Below are positions 18,392 to 27,888 of a stretch of DNA of 64,000 nucleotides, piece by piece (within the stretch, counting starts at the first letter, position 1; each line of letters begins with the position of its first letter). Source of the stretch: Moraxella ovis (GTDB lineage Bacteria; Pseudomonadota; Gammaproteobacteria; Pseudomonadales; Moraxellaceae). A model generated the notes under the pieces. The model worked only from the letters and a program-made list of their open reading frames with translations. It was not told where the DNA came from and ran no database searches. The position numbers were made by a program, and so were the translations under genes. The stretch covers positions 682,001 through 746,000 of the forward strand of contig NZ_UGPW01000001.1 of assembly GCF_900453105.1 (NCBI RefSeq). The letters are read 5' to 3'.

Positions 18392-18829
18392 ATGACAGAA
18401 CAAGCACAACCACAGCTAGGTCTTGAGCGTATCTACGTTAAGGACATCTCTTTTGAAGTGCCGAATGCAGACGTATTCACCAAAGAATGGCAGCCAGAGA
18501 TGGACATCAGCCTAGCAACTGCATCGAACGACCTTGATGAAGATCACAAAGAAATCGTTCTGACAGTTAGTGTTACCGTAAAAAACGGTGGCAGCACAGC
18601 ATACATCGCAGAAGTGCAGCAGGCGGGTATTTTCTTGCTACGCAACATTCCTAAAGAAGATTTGGCTCACTTGCAGCAAGCCTATTGCCCGAATATCCTA
18701 TTCCCATATGCCCGTGAAGTGATCAGTGATCTGGTATCTCGTGGCAGCTTCCCTCAGCTACTGCTGGCACCTGTGAACTTCGATCAAGCTTATCTACAAG
18801 CTCAAGCAGAAGCAGAAGGTAACATCTAA
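18392..18829 (+). CDS. secB: Protein-export chaperone SecB
   Basis: Homotetrameric chaperone that keeps preproteins unfolded and delivers them to SecA. The family blocks are present: [14 protein letters not shown] near the N-terminus, ...[13 protein letters not shown], the QQAGIF segment, and [35 protein letters not shown] near the C-terminus. Length of 145 residues is normal. It is the last gene of the rhodanese-grxC-secB group and is closed by a terminator. Confidence 0.97.
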   Translation: MTEQAQPQLGLERIYVKDISFEVPNADVFTKEWQPEMDISLATASNDLDEDHKEIVLTVSVTVKNGGSTAYIAEVQQAGIFLLRNIPKEDLAHLQQAYCPNILFPYAREVISDLVSRGSFPQLLLAPVNFDQAYLQAQAEAEGNI

Positions 18830-18843
18830 GCCTCCGCTAGGAT

Positions 18844-18879
18844 AAAAAATAAGCAGTCTTTTGGCTGCTTATTTTTTTG
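18844..18879. terminator. Bidirectional terminator after secB
   Basis: Stem AATAAGCAG / CTGCTTATT (18848-18856 with 18865-18873) with T7 to the right and A6 to the left, between convergent genes. Confidence 0.85.
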
Positions 18880-18883
18880 GAGA

Positions 18884-19603
18884 TTAGTTATGTGAGAAGA
18901 TTCTGGGTTTTCTTCTGGGTGTGCCGATCTCTTCTAGGGTGATCTGATCAGCGGTTCGACAGTTCTCTTGTGGGCGAAAGATATCGCGCGCCAGAGCGGC
19001 GATCTCATAAATAGCGCGGCGCGAATGGATGAGATTATTCTTAGGGTCTCTCCATCGTAGCGGCATGAATAGCGGGGCGGGGTGTGGGGTGGTATCGACA
19101 CCTGCGCGAGCGAATTGGCGTCTGGCACGCGCCATGTGATAGCGGTCAGTGACCAGATAGATGCTTTTTGGAAGCTCGTGATGATCAAGCAGCTTGGCGG
19201 TGAAGATGGCATTTTCGCAAGTGTTCATGCTGGCATTATCGCTGGCGGTGACGGACTTTCTTAGACTGCTGAGATAGTCGTCAAACCAAGGCGACTCTAC
19301 ACCACTTGTGATGATGGGTAGTTCTGTGTCTTTGTGCAACTGATAGGTGCTGTTAATGCGAGATTGGCTATAGTGATTTAAAATAATGCGTCCATCGTCT
19401 CGCGTCAGACCGCCACCCAGTACCGTGATGGCGATTGGTTTTTTTGGGCTGCTTAGCGTCACCCTACTAAAGGCATCTAAGAAAAATACACTAACATTGG
19501 CAAAAATTGGTGTAAATGGCAATACAGCGACAATCAGTGCTGTCAGTGTCAAGCACAATACCATTCGCCATAGCTGGGTGAGAAATCTTCGCCAAGATTG
19601 CAT
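18884..19603 (-). CDS. YdcF/SanA-like DUF218 membrane protein
   Basis: A 239-residue protein with one N-terminal membrane segment (about residues 12-38) and a DUF218 domain. The family marks are AITVLGGGLTRDDG, STYQLHKDTELPIITSGV, NTCENAIFTA and YLVTDRYHMARARRQFARAGV. Related proteins (SanA, ElyC, YdcF) are linked to envelope integrity or vancomycin sensitivity, and the exact activity is unsettled. It starts six bases after murB, so the two are probably cotranscribed; the murB link fits an envelope role. Confidence 0.85.
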   Translation of the reverse strand: MQSWRRFLTQLWRMVLCLTLTALIVAVLPFTPIFANVSVFFLDAFSRVTLSSPKKPIAITVLGGGLTRDDGRIILNHYSQSRINSTYQLHKDTELPIITSGVESPWFDDYLSSLRKSVTASDNASMNTCENAIFTAKLLDHHELPKSIYLVTDRYHMARARRQFARAGVDTTPHPAPLFMPLRWRDPKNNLIHSRRAIYEIAALARDIFRPQENCRTADQITLEEIGTPRRKPRIFSHN

Positions 19604-19609
19604 GATAGT

Positions 19610-20662
19610 CTACTTCACCCACACAGGTTCGCGAACCAAAGTAACACCAAATTTGTCCTGCACGGTGCGCACGATAAAATCCTGAGTGGTGCGGATGTCA
19701 TCCTGTGTGGCAGTATAAGGCGCATGATTGGTTAGTACGAGAGCTTGTTTTTTGTGTGTTAGGATGGGGGCGATGCCTTTGCCTTTTAATCCAGCTTTAT
19801 CAATCAGCCAGCCTGCTGGCACTTTGATGACTTGATCGTCAATCGGATAGCTTGGTAGGTCGGGAAATTCAGCTTTTAGGGTATTGAATTGCGCTATCGG
19901 GATGATAGGGTTTTGAAAGAATGAGCCGCAATTTGCCAGAACAGCAGGGCTGGGCAGTTTACTCTCTCGGATGGCAACCACTGCATGAAAGACATCGATA
20001 GGATGCGGTAGGTCTCGAACGTTTTTAGTGGCGAAATCCTGCGCCATGACGGACAGATCACCATAGTTGGTTAGAGTTTTGCACTCGTTTTTATGAAGCT
20101 TAAATATCACATGACTGATAAGATGACGACCTTCGTTGTCCTTAAAAAAACTGTGTCGATAATCAAACTGACAAGCATCCGCCCCAAACTCATGTCTTTG
20201 ACCATCAGTCAAATCATAAGCGATGACTTTAGTAATAAAATCAGAGACTTGCACGCCATAAGCGCCGATATTCTGCACAGGACAAGCACCCACCAGCCCC
20301 GGGATGAGTGCCAGATTCTCAAGTCCGTAATAGCCTTTATCTAAGCAGGCTTGTACAAATTCGTGCCAATCCTCACCACAGGCGACCTCTAATGTGACGC
20401 TATCGGCGTTATCATCAAGGACTTTAATGTCTTTTATTCTAGGTAGAAGTACGAGCGCATTTAGCTCATTTGGCAAGATGACATTACTGCCAAATGACAG
20501 CACAAATAAGGGTAGGCTGTGCTGCGCCGCAAAATCAATGGCATGACGTATGTCGTCAGCCAGTGTGTCGCTACTATCTAGAATCATCGCATGTCGCGCG
20601 GTACAAGACAGCGCCATGGTGTTGTTGTGCGATAGGTCGTAATGATTGAGAATGTCAGCCAC
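19610..20662 (-). CDS. murB: UDP-N-acetylenolpyruvoylglucosamine reductase
   Basis: FAD enzyme reducing UDP-GlcNAc-enolpyruvate to UDP-MurNAc in peptidoglycan synthesis. The FAD domain shows FVLSFGSNVILP and LIPGLVGACPVQNIGAYGVQ. The active-site Ser lies in CGSFFQNP, and the C-terminal domain has PAGWLIDKAGLKGKG. This is the type I MurB class. The open frame extends to 20734, but that would overlap the phosphatase gene by 80 bases. GTG at 20662 (VADILNHYDL, 350 residues) overlaps its stop by only 8 and is preferred. GTG at 20674 is also possible. Confidence 0.94.
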   Translation of the reverse strand: MADILNHYDLSHNNTMALSCTARHAMILDSSDTLADDIRHAIDFAAQHSLPLFVLSFGSNVILPNELNALVLLPRIKDIKVLDDNADSVTLEVACGEDWHEFVQACLDKGYYGLENLALIPGLVGACPVQNIGAYGVQVSDFITKVIAYDLTDGQRHEFGADACQFDYRHSFFKDNEGRHLISHVIFKLHKNECKTLTNYGDLSVMAQDFATKNVRDLPHPIDVFHAVVAIRESKLPSPAVLANCGSFFQNPIIPIAQFNTLKAEFPDLPSYPIDDQVIKVPAGWLIDKAGLKGKGIAPILTHKKQALVLTNHAPYTATQDDIRTTQDFIVRTVQDKFGVTLVREPVWVK

Positions 20663-21113
20663 GATGATCGCCACCTCTCCATGTATCAATCCAGCGTCTG
20701 CTTGCTTGTTCAATATGTTCAAACATCGCATCAAAATCGCTCACGTCGCCATAATAAGGATCGGCGACTGCCTTATCATCGAACATCATGACTTTGGCGG
20801 TGGCATTGCTGGGTGCGATTTTAAGTAGATTGGTCAGATTACTCTCATCCATCGTAAAGATTGCATCAAAATCATAAAAATCCTGCGCTGTAACTTGGCG
20901 AGCGCGCAGCATGGATAGATCGTAGTTTAAATTTTTACCCACTTGGATGGCCCTGGGATCAGGAGGATTACCAATGTGGTAGCTTGCTGTGCCTGCAGAA
21001 TCAAAGCGAATGTCTAGCCTAGCATCGCGTGCAATGTGTGTCATCACTGCTTCAGCAGAAGGGCTTCGGCAGATGTTGCCAAGGCAGACAAAAAGGATGG
21101 AGGTTGGCTGCAT
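20655..21113 (-). CDS. Low-molecular-weight protein-tyrosine phosphatase
   Basis: A 152-residue cytoplasmic phosphatase. The P-loop C10-LGNIC-R16-S at the N-terminus and the general-acid motif VADPYYGD near residue 120 are both intact. Such enzymes often dephosphorylate tyrosine kinases of capsule or exopolysaccharide systems (Wzb), but no kinase or capsule gene is nearby, so the substrate is open. It is first gene of a likely operon with murB and the DUF218 gene. Confidence 0.93.
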   Translation of the reverse strand: MQPTSILFVCLGNICRSPSAEAVMTHIARDARLDIRFDSAGTASYHIGNPPDPRAIQVGKNLNYDLSMLRARQVTAQDFYDFDAIFTMDESNLTNLLKIAPSNATAKVMMFDDKAVADPYYGDVSDFDAMFEHIEQASRRWIDTWRGGDHRG

Positions 21114-21405
21114 AATTATTCGAATTCTTCGGTGTTAAATTGACCCATTTTAACATAAATTGCACTGAGAATGAGTGCGATTATTTGGACTATTTTTGGT
21201 GATGTCGTGAGATTTTAGCAATAATCTTCACCAAATGTACGACAAATAATCCCATAAAATATACTTAAGATTATTGTTAAGACAACTAATTTTCTTGGAA
21301 TTTCATCAAAATTAGCCAAAGAGTACATTTGTATTTCTTTTGAATTTAACTACCCAAGGGTGGCAACAACAAGGCAAATGATGCCAAACATTAAGAGAGA
21401 ATCTT

Positions 21406-21642
21406 ATGAATCGTAAATTATTAACAACTGCTGCATTGAGTGCAACTGTACTATTAACTGCTTGCGCAAGCGGTCCTTATGCTAACGACCCACAAGCACG
21501 CAACTCTGTTGTTGCCAGCACAATGGCAGACGCAGCTATCGGCGCATTAAGCCGCAGCGATGGTGATCGTAAAGACATCGGTAAAGGCGCTGCAGTTGGT
21601 GCAGTGGTTGGCGCTGGTACAGGGTACGTTCTGGCTAAATAA
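21406..21642 (+). CDS. Small glycine-zipper lipoprotein
   Basis: A 78-residue precursor. The signal peptide MNRKLLTTAALSATVLLTAC ends in a lipobox (LTA-C20). A short mature part ends in a glycine-zipper helix, GKGAAVGAVVGAGTGYVLA, resembling the OmpA-like/SlyB Gly-zipper lipoproteins. AGAGAG precedes the ATG, and a strong terminator follows. The mature form is probably anchored in the outer membrane. Function unknown. Confidence 0.88.
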   Translation: MNRKLLTTAALSATVLLTACASGPYANDPQARNSVVASTMADAAIGALSRSDGDRKDIGKGAAVGAVVGAGTGYVLAK

Positions 21643-21659
21643 TCTAAAAGCTAGAAACA

Positions 21660-21692
21660 AAAAAACACCGTATTTATGTACGGTGTTTTTTG
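21660..21692. terminator. Terminator after the glycine-zipper lipoprotein gene
   Basis: Stem AAACACCGTA / TACGGTGTTT around loop TTTATG, flanked by A-rich and T-rich runs. Could also serve hslR coming from the right. Confidence 0.88.
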
Positions 21693-21718
21693 TTTTGGTG
21701 TATTCAAATATATTTAAA

Positions 21719-22138
21719 TTACCAATTATTTTTAAATTTCTCAATGTCCCGACGTTGTTTTTTGTCGGGTTTGGTGGATGGTCTGGCAAGGTTTTGTAAT
21801 TTGCGTTGCTCGGCAAAAAACTCTCGGGTGGTAATGCTCTCATCCGTCTCATCGTATAGCGTTTGGGCGATGGTAGCACTGCCCCGATTGTCAGATAAGG
21901 CTTTGATAATGATGGTTTTTTGTTCTTGGACGCTGGCATGACCTTGGCGAATGGTTAGGGTGTCACCCACTTGTAGCTCTTTGCTCGTTTTGATTTTTTG
22001 ACCGTTCATGTGGACTTTTCCGCCTTCTATCGCTTCTTTGGCAAGGGTGCGAGTGCGAAAAAATCGTGCCGCCCACAGCCATTTGTCGGCACGGACTTTA
22101 TTTAGGGCTTGGGGTTCTTTGTTGGGTTGATTTTTCAT
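21719..22138 (-). CDS. hslR: Heat-shock protein 15 homolog, S4-domain RNA-binding protein
   Basis: A 139-residue basic protein with an N-terminal S4 domain: VRADKWLWAARFFRTRTLAKEAIEGGKVHMNG, then the second S4 strand VGDTLTIRQG. The Lys/Arg-rich C-terminal tail (KPDKKQRRDIEKFK) is typical of Hsp15. Hsp15 rescues 50S subunits that carry stalled peptidyl-tRNA. Its ATG overlaps the stop of the upstream ASCH gene (ATGA), implying coupled translation. Confidence 0.92.
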   Translation of the reverse strand: MKNQPNKEPQALNKVRADKWLWAARFFRTRTLAKEAIEGGKVHMNGQKIKTSKELQVGDTLTIRQGHASVQEQKTIIIKALSDNRGSATIAQTLYDETDESITTREFFAEQRKLQNLARPSTKPDKKQRRDIEKFKNNW

Positions 22139-22575
22139 GGGGTGTCCAGTATTTTTATAACATCAAAGGTTTCAAACAACAACCACATTTTATCATCAAA
22201 TACCCCAAACCGCTCAAAAAATTCTTGATGAGCCGTCCGCCAAAAATCAAGCGACAAATCGCCTTCGCCTTCTTGACGTGCCAACTTTTCATCAACATCA
22301 CAAAAGCGAATGATGAATTGGGTGGTGTTTTGGATAACACAGCGTGGGCGGTTTTGTCCGTCTGTGATGACTTGCAGGCTACCAACGGGATAAGCTGGCT
22401 CGTCCAAATGCCAATGCAGAGCGGTGCAAGTGGCTCGCTTTTTGCCGTCTAGGACAAGCCCTACAAGTTCGTCCGCCATTTTGGGGCTGTCGCCAAATGA
22501 CCAATGGGGCAGGGTGGTAATGTTTAAATTGTCGGTGCTCATATTGCCAAATTTGTCAAACATAAGTGCTTCCAA
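22135..22575 (-). CDS. ASCH domain-containing protein
   Basis: A 146-residue soluble protein of the ASCH family, related to PUA-type RNA-binding folds. The core shows ELVGLVLDGKKRATCTALHW (the G-K-K-x-T/A motif of the family) and SLDFWRTAHQEFFERFG near the end, as in the YqfB/ASCH class. Some relatives hydrolyse N4-acetylcytidine or bind RNA; which applies here is unknown. ATG at 22575 lacks a clear binding site and Met12 (MSTDNLNI) is a possible start. It overlaps hslR by four bases. Confidence 0.82.
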   Translation of the reverse strand: MEALMFDKFGNMSTDNLNITTLPHWSFGDSPKMADELVGLVLDGKKRATCTALHWHLDEPAYPVGSLQVITDGQNRPRCVIQNTTQFIIRFCDVDEKLARQEGEGDLSLDFWRTAHQEFFERFGVFDDKMWLLFETFDVIKILDTP

Positions 22576-22625
22576 TTTAAAAAATTGCCATTAGGATAAC
22601 CCAATGGCAATCTTGAATTTATCAA

Positions 22626-24365
22626 TTACATTTTCTCAACCGTCTTAATGCCGAGTAAATCCAAGCCCGTTTTTAAGGTCTTAGCGGTCAAATCTGCCAG
22701 TTGCAGACGGCTGTTTTTGGTGTCGTCATCTGCCGACAGTATCGGGCAGGCTTCATAAAACGATGAAAAAATCCCAGCCAATTCATACAGATAGCCACAC
22801 AACACATGGGGCGTACCGTCTTTGGCGACTTGGCGTAGGGCTTCTTCAAATTGTAGCAATTTGACCGCCAACGCTCGCTCTTTGTTGTCCGTGATGACAA
22901 TCTCGCCTGTTAGTGTGTCAGGATTTACCCCTGCTTTGGCAAAAATAGAACGCACACGGGTGTAAGCGTACTGCATATAAGGGGCGGTGTTGCCTTCAAA
23001 GTTTAACATACTGTCCCAGTCAAACACATAATCGGTCGTGCGGTGCTTGGATAGGTCGGCATATTTGACCGCCCCAATGGCAACCGCATCAATGAGTGCC
23101 GTCCGCTCATCGGCAGTTACGTCTGGGTTTTTGCTGTCTATCAAGACGGTGGCACGGGCAACCGCTTCATCAAGCAGGTCGGCAAGTTTGACCGTACCGC
23201 CTGTGCGAGTTTTGAACGGTTTGCCGTCTTTGCCAAGCATCATGCCAAAATTGTGATGTTCTAATTTGAACGTATCAGGCGCAAATCCGCCAAGCCGTGC
23301 AATCGCCCACGCCTGTGCCATGTGTTGGGCTTGACGAGTGTCAGAATAGACAATGGCACGGTCAGCGTGCAAGGTGTGATAGCGATAGCTTGCGGCGGCG
23401 ATGTCGGTGGTGGTGTACAAAAATCCGCCGTCTTTTTTCTGAATGATGATACCAAGTGGCTCGCCTTCTTTGTTTTTAAATTCGGGCAGATATACCACAG
23501 TCGCCCCGTCATCTTCTACCGCCACGCCTTTGTCTTTTAGGGTTTTGACGATGTCAGGGAGCATGGGGTTGTATAGACTCTCGCCCATGATGTCTTTATC
23601 GGTTAGGGTTACGTTTAGGCGTTCGTAACTGGCTTGGTTTTGGCTCATGGTAATGGCAACGAGTTTTTGCCACATGGCAAGGCAATATTCATCGCCACTT
23701 TGGAGTTTGACCACATAGCCACGAGCTTTTTCGGCAAAGTCGGTATCGCTGTCATAAGTTGCTTTGGCATCACGATAAAAGGCTTCTAGGTCGGATAATT
23801 CCATATCGGACGCATTTTCATTTTGCATTTTTTCAAGGTAGGCGATGAGCATACCAAACTGCGTCCCCCAGTCGCCCACATGGTTGGCACGAATGACGGT
23901 GTCGCCCAAAAATTCAAGCACACGTACCGAGCTGTCGCCAATAATGGTAGAACGCAAATGCCCAACGTGCATTTCTTTGGCGACATTTGGCGACGAATAG
24001 TCAATGACAACTGTCTCGGTGTGGTCGGACGTAATGCCCAAGCGGTCGGACGTGCGAGCGGTATGGGCGGACTTGGCTAGAAAATCATTGTCAAGAAAGA
24101 TGTTAATAAAGCCCGGCCCTGCGATTTCTAATTTTTCGGCAATGCCGTCCAAGGCTTGGCTATTTTCCAGCTCATCAAGCACTTTTTGGGCAAATTCTCG
24201 TGGGTTTGTGCCAAGTTTTTTGGCGACGCTCATCACGCCATTGGCTTGGTAGTCGCCAAATTGGGGCTTGCCTGATTGCTTGATGACAGGGTCGGTGTCT
24301 TTGTCCGCCCCTGCGTTTATCATGGCGGTTTGTAGGTGGGTGTGAAGTAGGGATTGGATAGTCAT
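22626..24365 (-). CDS. argS: Arginine--tRNA ligase
   Basis: Class I synthetase charging tRNA-Arg. The N-terminal Add1 domain (about residues 1-90) is followed by [19 protein letters not shown] with the HIGH-type motif HVGH (133-136). The catalytic core includes [14 protein letters not shown] and [15 protein letters not shown], and the C-terminal anticodon domain contains [10 protein letters not shown]. The lack of a canonical KMSKS is normal for ArgRS. Length of 579 residues is normal. It lies upstream of the ASCH-hslR pair with a 50-base gap. Confidence 0.97.
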   Translation of the reverse strand: MTIQSLLHTHLQTAMINAGADKDTDPVIKQSGKPQFGDYQANGVMSVAKKLGTNPREFAQKVLDELENSQALDGIAEKLEIAGPGFINIFLDNDFLAKSAHTARTSDRLGITSDHTETVVIDYSSPNVAKEMHVGHLRSTIIGDSSVRVLEFLGDTVIRANHVGDWGTQFGMLIAYLEKMQNENASDMELSDLEAFYRDAKATYDSDTDFAEKARGYVVKLQSGDEYCLAMWQKLVAITMSQNQASYERLNVTLTDKDIMGESLYNPMLPDIVKTLKDKGVAVEDDGATVVYLPEFKNKEGEPLGIIIQKKDGGFLYTTTDIAAASYRYHTLHADRAIVYSDTRQAQHMAQAWAIARLGGFAPDTFKLEHHNFGMMLGKDGKPFKTRTGGTVKLADLLDEAVARATVLIDSKNPDVTADERTALIDAVAIGAVKYADLSKHRTTDYVFDWDSMLNFEGNTAPYMQYAYTRVRSIFAKAGVNPDTLTGEIVITDNKERALAVKLLQFEEALRQVAKDGTPHVLCGYLYELAGIFSSFYEACPILSADDDTKNSRLQLADLTAKTLKTGLDLLGIKTVEKM

Positions 24366-24684
24366 GACGGCTCTTACGAATGAATAAAATTAAACCGATT
24401 ATTATACTAAAAATTTAGCAATTTGGGGGGGAAATCATCGATGAAAACAATCACAGGGTTTTTACCATGATGGTAAAAGTAAGATAAATTGGCTTGGTCG
24501 GAAAAGATGGGAAATTTTTCGGGTATTTGAACCAAATTTACCAAAAAACAACATTGTCATACAAAAACTAAAAAATAAATTACTTGTCATATAACTGTCA
24601 TTTTTGGTTGTTAAACTTAGCGCCAGTAAGTTAGTGGTATCTCCTTAACACCCATGGCGGGACAACTTTTCACAAGGTAATAAT
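24366..24684. other. 319-base intergenic region between argS and pstS
   Basis: No gene seen. It carries the divergent argS promoter region and the phosphate-responsive promoter of pstS with the Pho box at 24583-24601. Confidence 0.7.
24583..24601 (+). promoter_or_regulatory. Pho box upstream of pstS
   Basis: CTTGTCATATAACTGTCAT contains two TGTCAT repeats 11 bases apart, the PhoB recognition pattern. A further half-like TTGTCATACAAAA lies at 24554. phoB itself is encoded in the same cluster, so phosphate-limitation control of pstSCAB is well supported. Confidence 0.85.
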
Positions 24685-25839
24685 ATGAAAGCAAATAAGT
24701 TCATCATCTCAGCACTATGCCTATCACTAGGCGCGATGACTCTAGCAGGTTGCCAAGATAAAGCAGCACCAGCAAAAGAAGGTGCAGAGCAAGCACCAGC
24801 GGCTGCAGCACCACAAGAAAACGCTACCGCTCCTGCGGCTGCAATTGATAAAGTTGCAATGAACGTAACAGGTGCAGGCGCATCATTCCCACAACCTATC
24901 TATGTACAATGGGCGCAAGGCTTCCTAGAAAAAGCAGGCGGTCAAGTTAACTATCAATCAATCGGTTCATCTGGCGGCGTGAAGCAAATCGTGGCTAAGA
25001 CGGTTGATTTTGGTGCGACCGACTCGCCAATGAGCGCAGAAGAGCTTGATAAAGAAGGTTTAGTGCAGTTCCCAACCGTGATCGGTGGTGTTGTGCCAAT
25101 CGTGAACATCGAAGGCGTTGAAGCTGGCGCATTAAAGCTAACTGGCGACGTTCTGGCTCAAATCTATCTAGGCGACATCACTAAGTGGAACGACCCAAAA
25201 ATCGCTGAGCTAAACCCAGACCTAACCCTACCTGATGAGAACATCGTGACCGTATTCCGTTCTGATGGTTCGGGCACAAGCTTCATCTTCACCAACTACC
25301 TAAGCCAAGTATCTACCAAGTGGAAAGACACTGTAGGCGCAGACAAGACAGTTAAGTGGCCAACCGCTCAAACTGGTACAGCAGGTAAAGGCAACGAAGG
25401 CGTGGCAACGTATGTAGGTCGTGTGAAGAACTCGATCGGCTATGTTGAATATGCATACGCAAAACAAAACAACATGGCGCACACCCAGCTTCAAAACGCA
25501 GCGGGTCAATTCGTTCAGCCATCACAAGAGACATTCGCGGCAGCAGCAGATGTTGATTGGTCAAGCACCAAGGGCTTTAACCTAGTTCTAACCAACCAAC
25601 CAAGCGACAACGCATGGCCACTGGCGTCAGCAACTTTCATCCTAGTTCACAAGAACCCAGCTAACCTAGACAACACCAAAGCCGCTCTGACTTTCTTTGA
25701 TTGGGCATTTAAAGAGGGTGACGACATGGCAAAAGGTCTTGACTATGTGCCACTACCAGCGAACGTAAAAGACCTAGTTCGTAAAGAGTGGGAGCAAGTG
25801 GTTGGTCAAGATGGTAAACCACTATACGTAGGCAACTAA
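24685..25839 (+). CDS. pstS: Phosphate ABC transporter substrate-binding protein (predicted lipoprotein)
   Basis: Binds phosphate and delivers it to PstCA. The 384-residue precursor has a signal ending in the lipobox LAG-C23, then an Ala/Pro/Glu-rich linker (about 25-55). The family core VTGAGASFPQPIYVQWAQGF follows, with the phosphate-contacting motifs SSGGVKQI, GATDSPMS and FRSDGSGTSFIF. Enterobacterial PstS is a soluble periplasmic protein, so membrane anchoring is a difference. First gene of the pst operon behind a Pho box; a hairpin after it may reduce read-through into pstC. Confidence 0.97.
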   Translation: MKANKFIISALCLSLGAMTLAGCQDKAAPAKEGAEQAPAAAAPQENATAPAAAIDKVAMNVTGAGASFPQPIYVQWAQGFLEKAGGQVNYQSIGSSGGVKQIVAKTVDFGATDSPMSAEELDKEGLVQFPTVIGGVVPIVNIEGVEAGALKLTGDVLAQIYLGDITKWNDPKIAELNPDLTLPDENIVTVFRSDGSGTSFIFTNYLSQVSTKWKDTVGADKTVKWPTAQTGTAGKGNEGVATYVGRVKNSIGYVEYAYAKQNNMAHTQLQNAAGQFVQPSQETFAAAADVDWSSTKGFNLVLTNQPSDNAWPLASATFILVHKNPANLDNTKAALTFFDWAFKEGDDMAKGLDYVPLPANVKDLVRKEWEQVVGQDGKPLYVGN

Positions 25840-25849
25840 GCCTAAACAA

Positions 25850-25884
25850 GAAAAAACCATCGCTATGGTGGTTTTTTCTTTTAT
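25850..25884 (+). terminator. Hairpin after pstS
   Basis: AAAAAACCAT / ATGGTGGTTTTTT around loop CGCT, followed by TCTTTT. It lies between pstS and pstC and probably gives partial termination so that pstS is made in excess. Confidence 0.75.
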
Positions 25885-25940
25885 TTATGATTTTTCATTG
25901 AATGTTGTGATGTATCTAAGCGTGATTGGAGACGCTTTTC

Positions 25941-26894
25941 ATGGATAATGTCCTTGCCAAAAAATTAAAACGCGAGCAGCTGTACGATAAGGTATTTGTC
26001 GGAACGACTCGACTGTTCGCCACATTGGTTCTGCTTATTTTGGGTGGTATCTTGGTATCTCTCATCTACGGTGCTTGGCCCAGCATCCAAAAGTTCGGCT
26101 TTGACTTCCTAACGTCGAGCAACTGGGATGTTGTCGCTGGTGAATATGGCGCATTGGCACCGATTTATGGCACGATCTTGACATCCATCATCGCGCTGGG
26201 TATCGCCACACCTGTAAGCTTCGGTATTGCCATTTTCTTAACCGAGCTTTGCCCAAAATTCCTAAAAAAACCCCTAGGCATCTGTATTGAGCTGCTAGCA
26301 GGTATTCCTTCGATTATTTATGGTATGTGGGGTCTATTCGTGTTCGCGCCGATCTTTGCAGACCATGTTCAGCCTGCACTTGCCAAGACCATCGGTCAGA
26401 TTCCTGTACTTGATAAGCTCTTCTCAGGCGTGCCGATGGGCATTGGTATCTTGGCAGCAGGTTTGATTTTGGCGATCATGATTATTCCATTCATCGCATC
26501 TGTCATGCGAGATGTCTTTGAAGTGACACCACCCATGCTAAAAGAGTCTGCCTATGGATTGGGTGCAACCCGCTGGGAAGTGATCCGCAGTGTGGTACTG
26601 CCTTATACCAAGTCAGGTGTTGTCGGCGGCATCATTCTGGGTCTTGGACGTGCGCTGGGTGAGACGATGGCGGTGACATTCATCATCGGTAACACCTTCA
26701 ACCTAAGCCTGGATTTGTTCGGCTCTGGCGTATCGATTACCTCAGCACTTGCCAACGAATTCGCCGAAGCCATCGACCCAATGCACGTATCATCGCTGCT
26801 GTTCTTAGGCTTGATCCTGTTCATCATTACATTCATCGTGCTGTGTATCTCAAAGCTTATGCTCATGAGAATGACCAAGAACGAAGGCCGATAA
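25941..26894 (+). CDS. pstC: Phosphate ABC transporter permease PstC
   Basis: Inner-membrane permease with six helices; it pairs with PstA. The EAA-type cytoplasmic loop [20 protein letters not shown] lies in the second half. ATG at 25941 (317 residues) has GGAG nine bases upstream. The open frame continues back to a TTG at 25926, which is unlikely as a start. It follows the pstS hairpin and precedes pstA by 40 bases. Confidence 0.96.
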   Translation: MDNVLAKKLKREQLYDKVFVGTTRLFATLVLLILGGILVSLIYGAWPSIQKFGFDFLTSSNWDVVAGEYGALAPIYGTILTSIIALGIATPVSFGIAIFLTELCPKFLKKPLGICIELLAGIPSIIYGMWGLFVFAPIFADHVQPALAKTIGQIPVLDKLFSGVPMGIGILAAGLILAIMIIPFIASVMRDVFEVTPPMLKESAYGLGATRWEVIRSVVLPYTKSGVVGGIILGLGRALGETMAVTFIIGNTFNLSLDLFGSGVSITSALANEFAEAIDPMHVSSLLFLGLILFIITFIVLCISKLMLMRMTKNEGR

Positions 26895-26934
26895 GCCAAT
26901 CAAACCGTCAAATTGTAAATAAAAGGAAAAACCC

Positions 26935-27855
26935 ATGCAAATCGAAGTCGCCAATAAACCAAAAGTTAACGTGCCACGTCTAGATACGCCACTATTTCCT
27001 GCGGTGAATAAGACATCGGACAATGCCATCTATACACGCCGCCGCCTGATCAATAAAGGCTCGCTCTTGTTCGCTTATGTGGCGATGGCGTTTGGCTTGT
27101 TCTGGCTTGGTTGGATTTTTTATACGCTATTTTATGAGGGCATCACGGGGCTTGGTGCGCACGTATTTAGCCTAGATACACCGCCGCCGGGCATGCAGGG
27201 CGGTCTGCGTAACGCCATCATCGGTAGTCTTATGATTACTGCCAGCGGTCTGCTTATCGGTACGCCGATTGGTATTTTTTGTGGTATTTATTTGGCGGAA
27301 TTTGGACGTAATAGCAAACTGGCTGCTGCCACACGCTTTATGAACGACGTGCTACTGTCTGCACCATCTATCGTGATCGGTCTATTTATCTATGGTCTGA
27401 TCGTTGTGCCACAGGGTCGGTTCTCAGGTTTTTCAGGTTCTTTGGCATTATCACTGCTGGTGATTCCTGTCGTGGTGCGTACCACAGAGAACATGCTACG
27501 CCTTGTCCCGAATGCGCTTCGTGAAGCTGCCTTTGCACTAGGCACACCTAAATACAAGCTGGTCAGCATGGTTACTCTAAAAGCCGCCAAAGCAGGTGTG
27601 ATGACCGGTGTACTGCTTAGCCTTGCGCGTATCTCAGGTGAGACTGCACCGCTACTGTTCACAGCCTTGAATAACCAATTCTTCAGCACTGACATGTCAT
27701 CACCGATGGCGAATTTGCCGAACGTGATTTATCAATTCGCCATGAGTCCTTATGCTGACTGGCACGCTCTGGCATGGACGGCGGCACTACTGATCGCATT
27801 GTCTGTATTGACGACGAACATCATCGCACGTGTCATGCAGTCTAAGTCACACTAA
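26935..27855 (+). CDS. pstA: Phosphate ABC transporter permease PstA
   Basis: Second permease subunit of the phosphate importer. The 306-residue protein has six membrane segments after a cytoplasmic N-terminal stretch of about 45 residues. The EAA loop reads EAAFALGTPKYKLVSMVTLK. AAGGAAA precedes the ATG at a normal distance. Confidence 0.96.
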   Translation: MQIEVANKPKVNVPRLDTPLFPAVNKTSDNAIYTRRRLINKGSLLFAYVAMAFGLFWLGWIFYTLFYEGITGLGAHVFSLDTPPPGMQGGLRNAIIGSLMITASGLLIGTPIGIFCGIYLAEFGRNSKLAAATRFMNDVLLSAPSIVIGLFIYGLIVVPQGRFSGFSGSLALSLLVIPVVVRTTENMLRLVPNALREAAFALGTPKYKLVSMVTLKAAKAGVMTGVLLSLARISGETAPLLFTALNNQFFSTDMSSPMANLPNVIYQFAMSPYADWHALAWTAALLIALSVLTTNIIARVMQSKSH

Positions 27856-27888
27856 CTTAAACCATTGTACTGAATTTTGAGAATAACC

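Noticed and set aside
20663..20734. Longer N-terminus for MurB starting at 20734
   Set aside because: It would overlap the phosphatase coding region by 80 bases, and the added residues are a shifted reading of that gene; GTG at 20662 gives the usual length.
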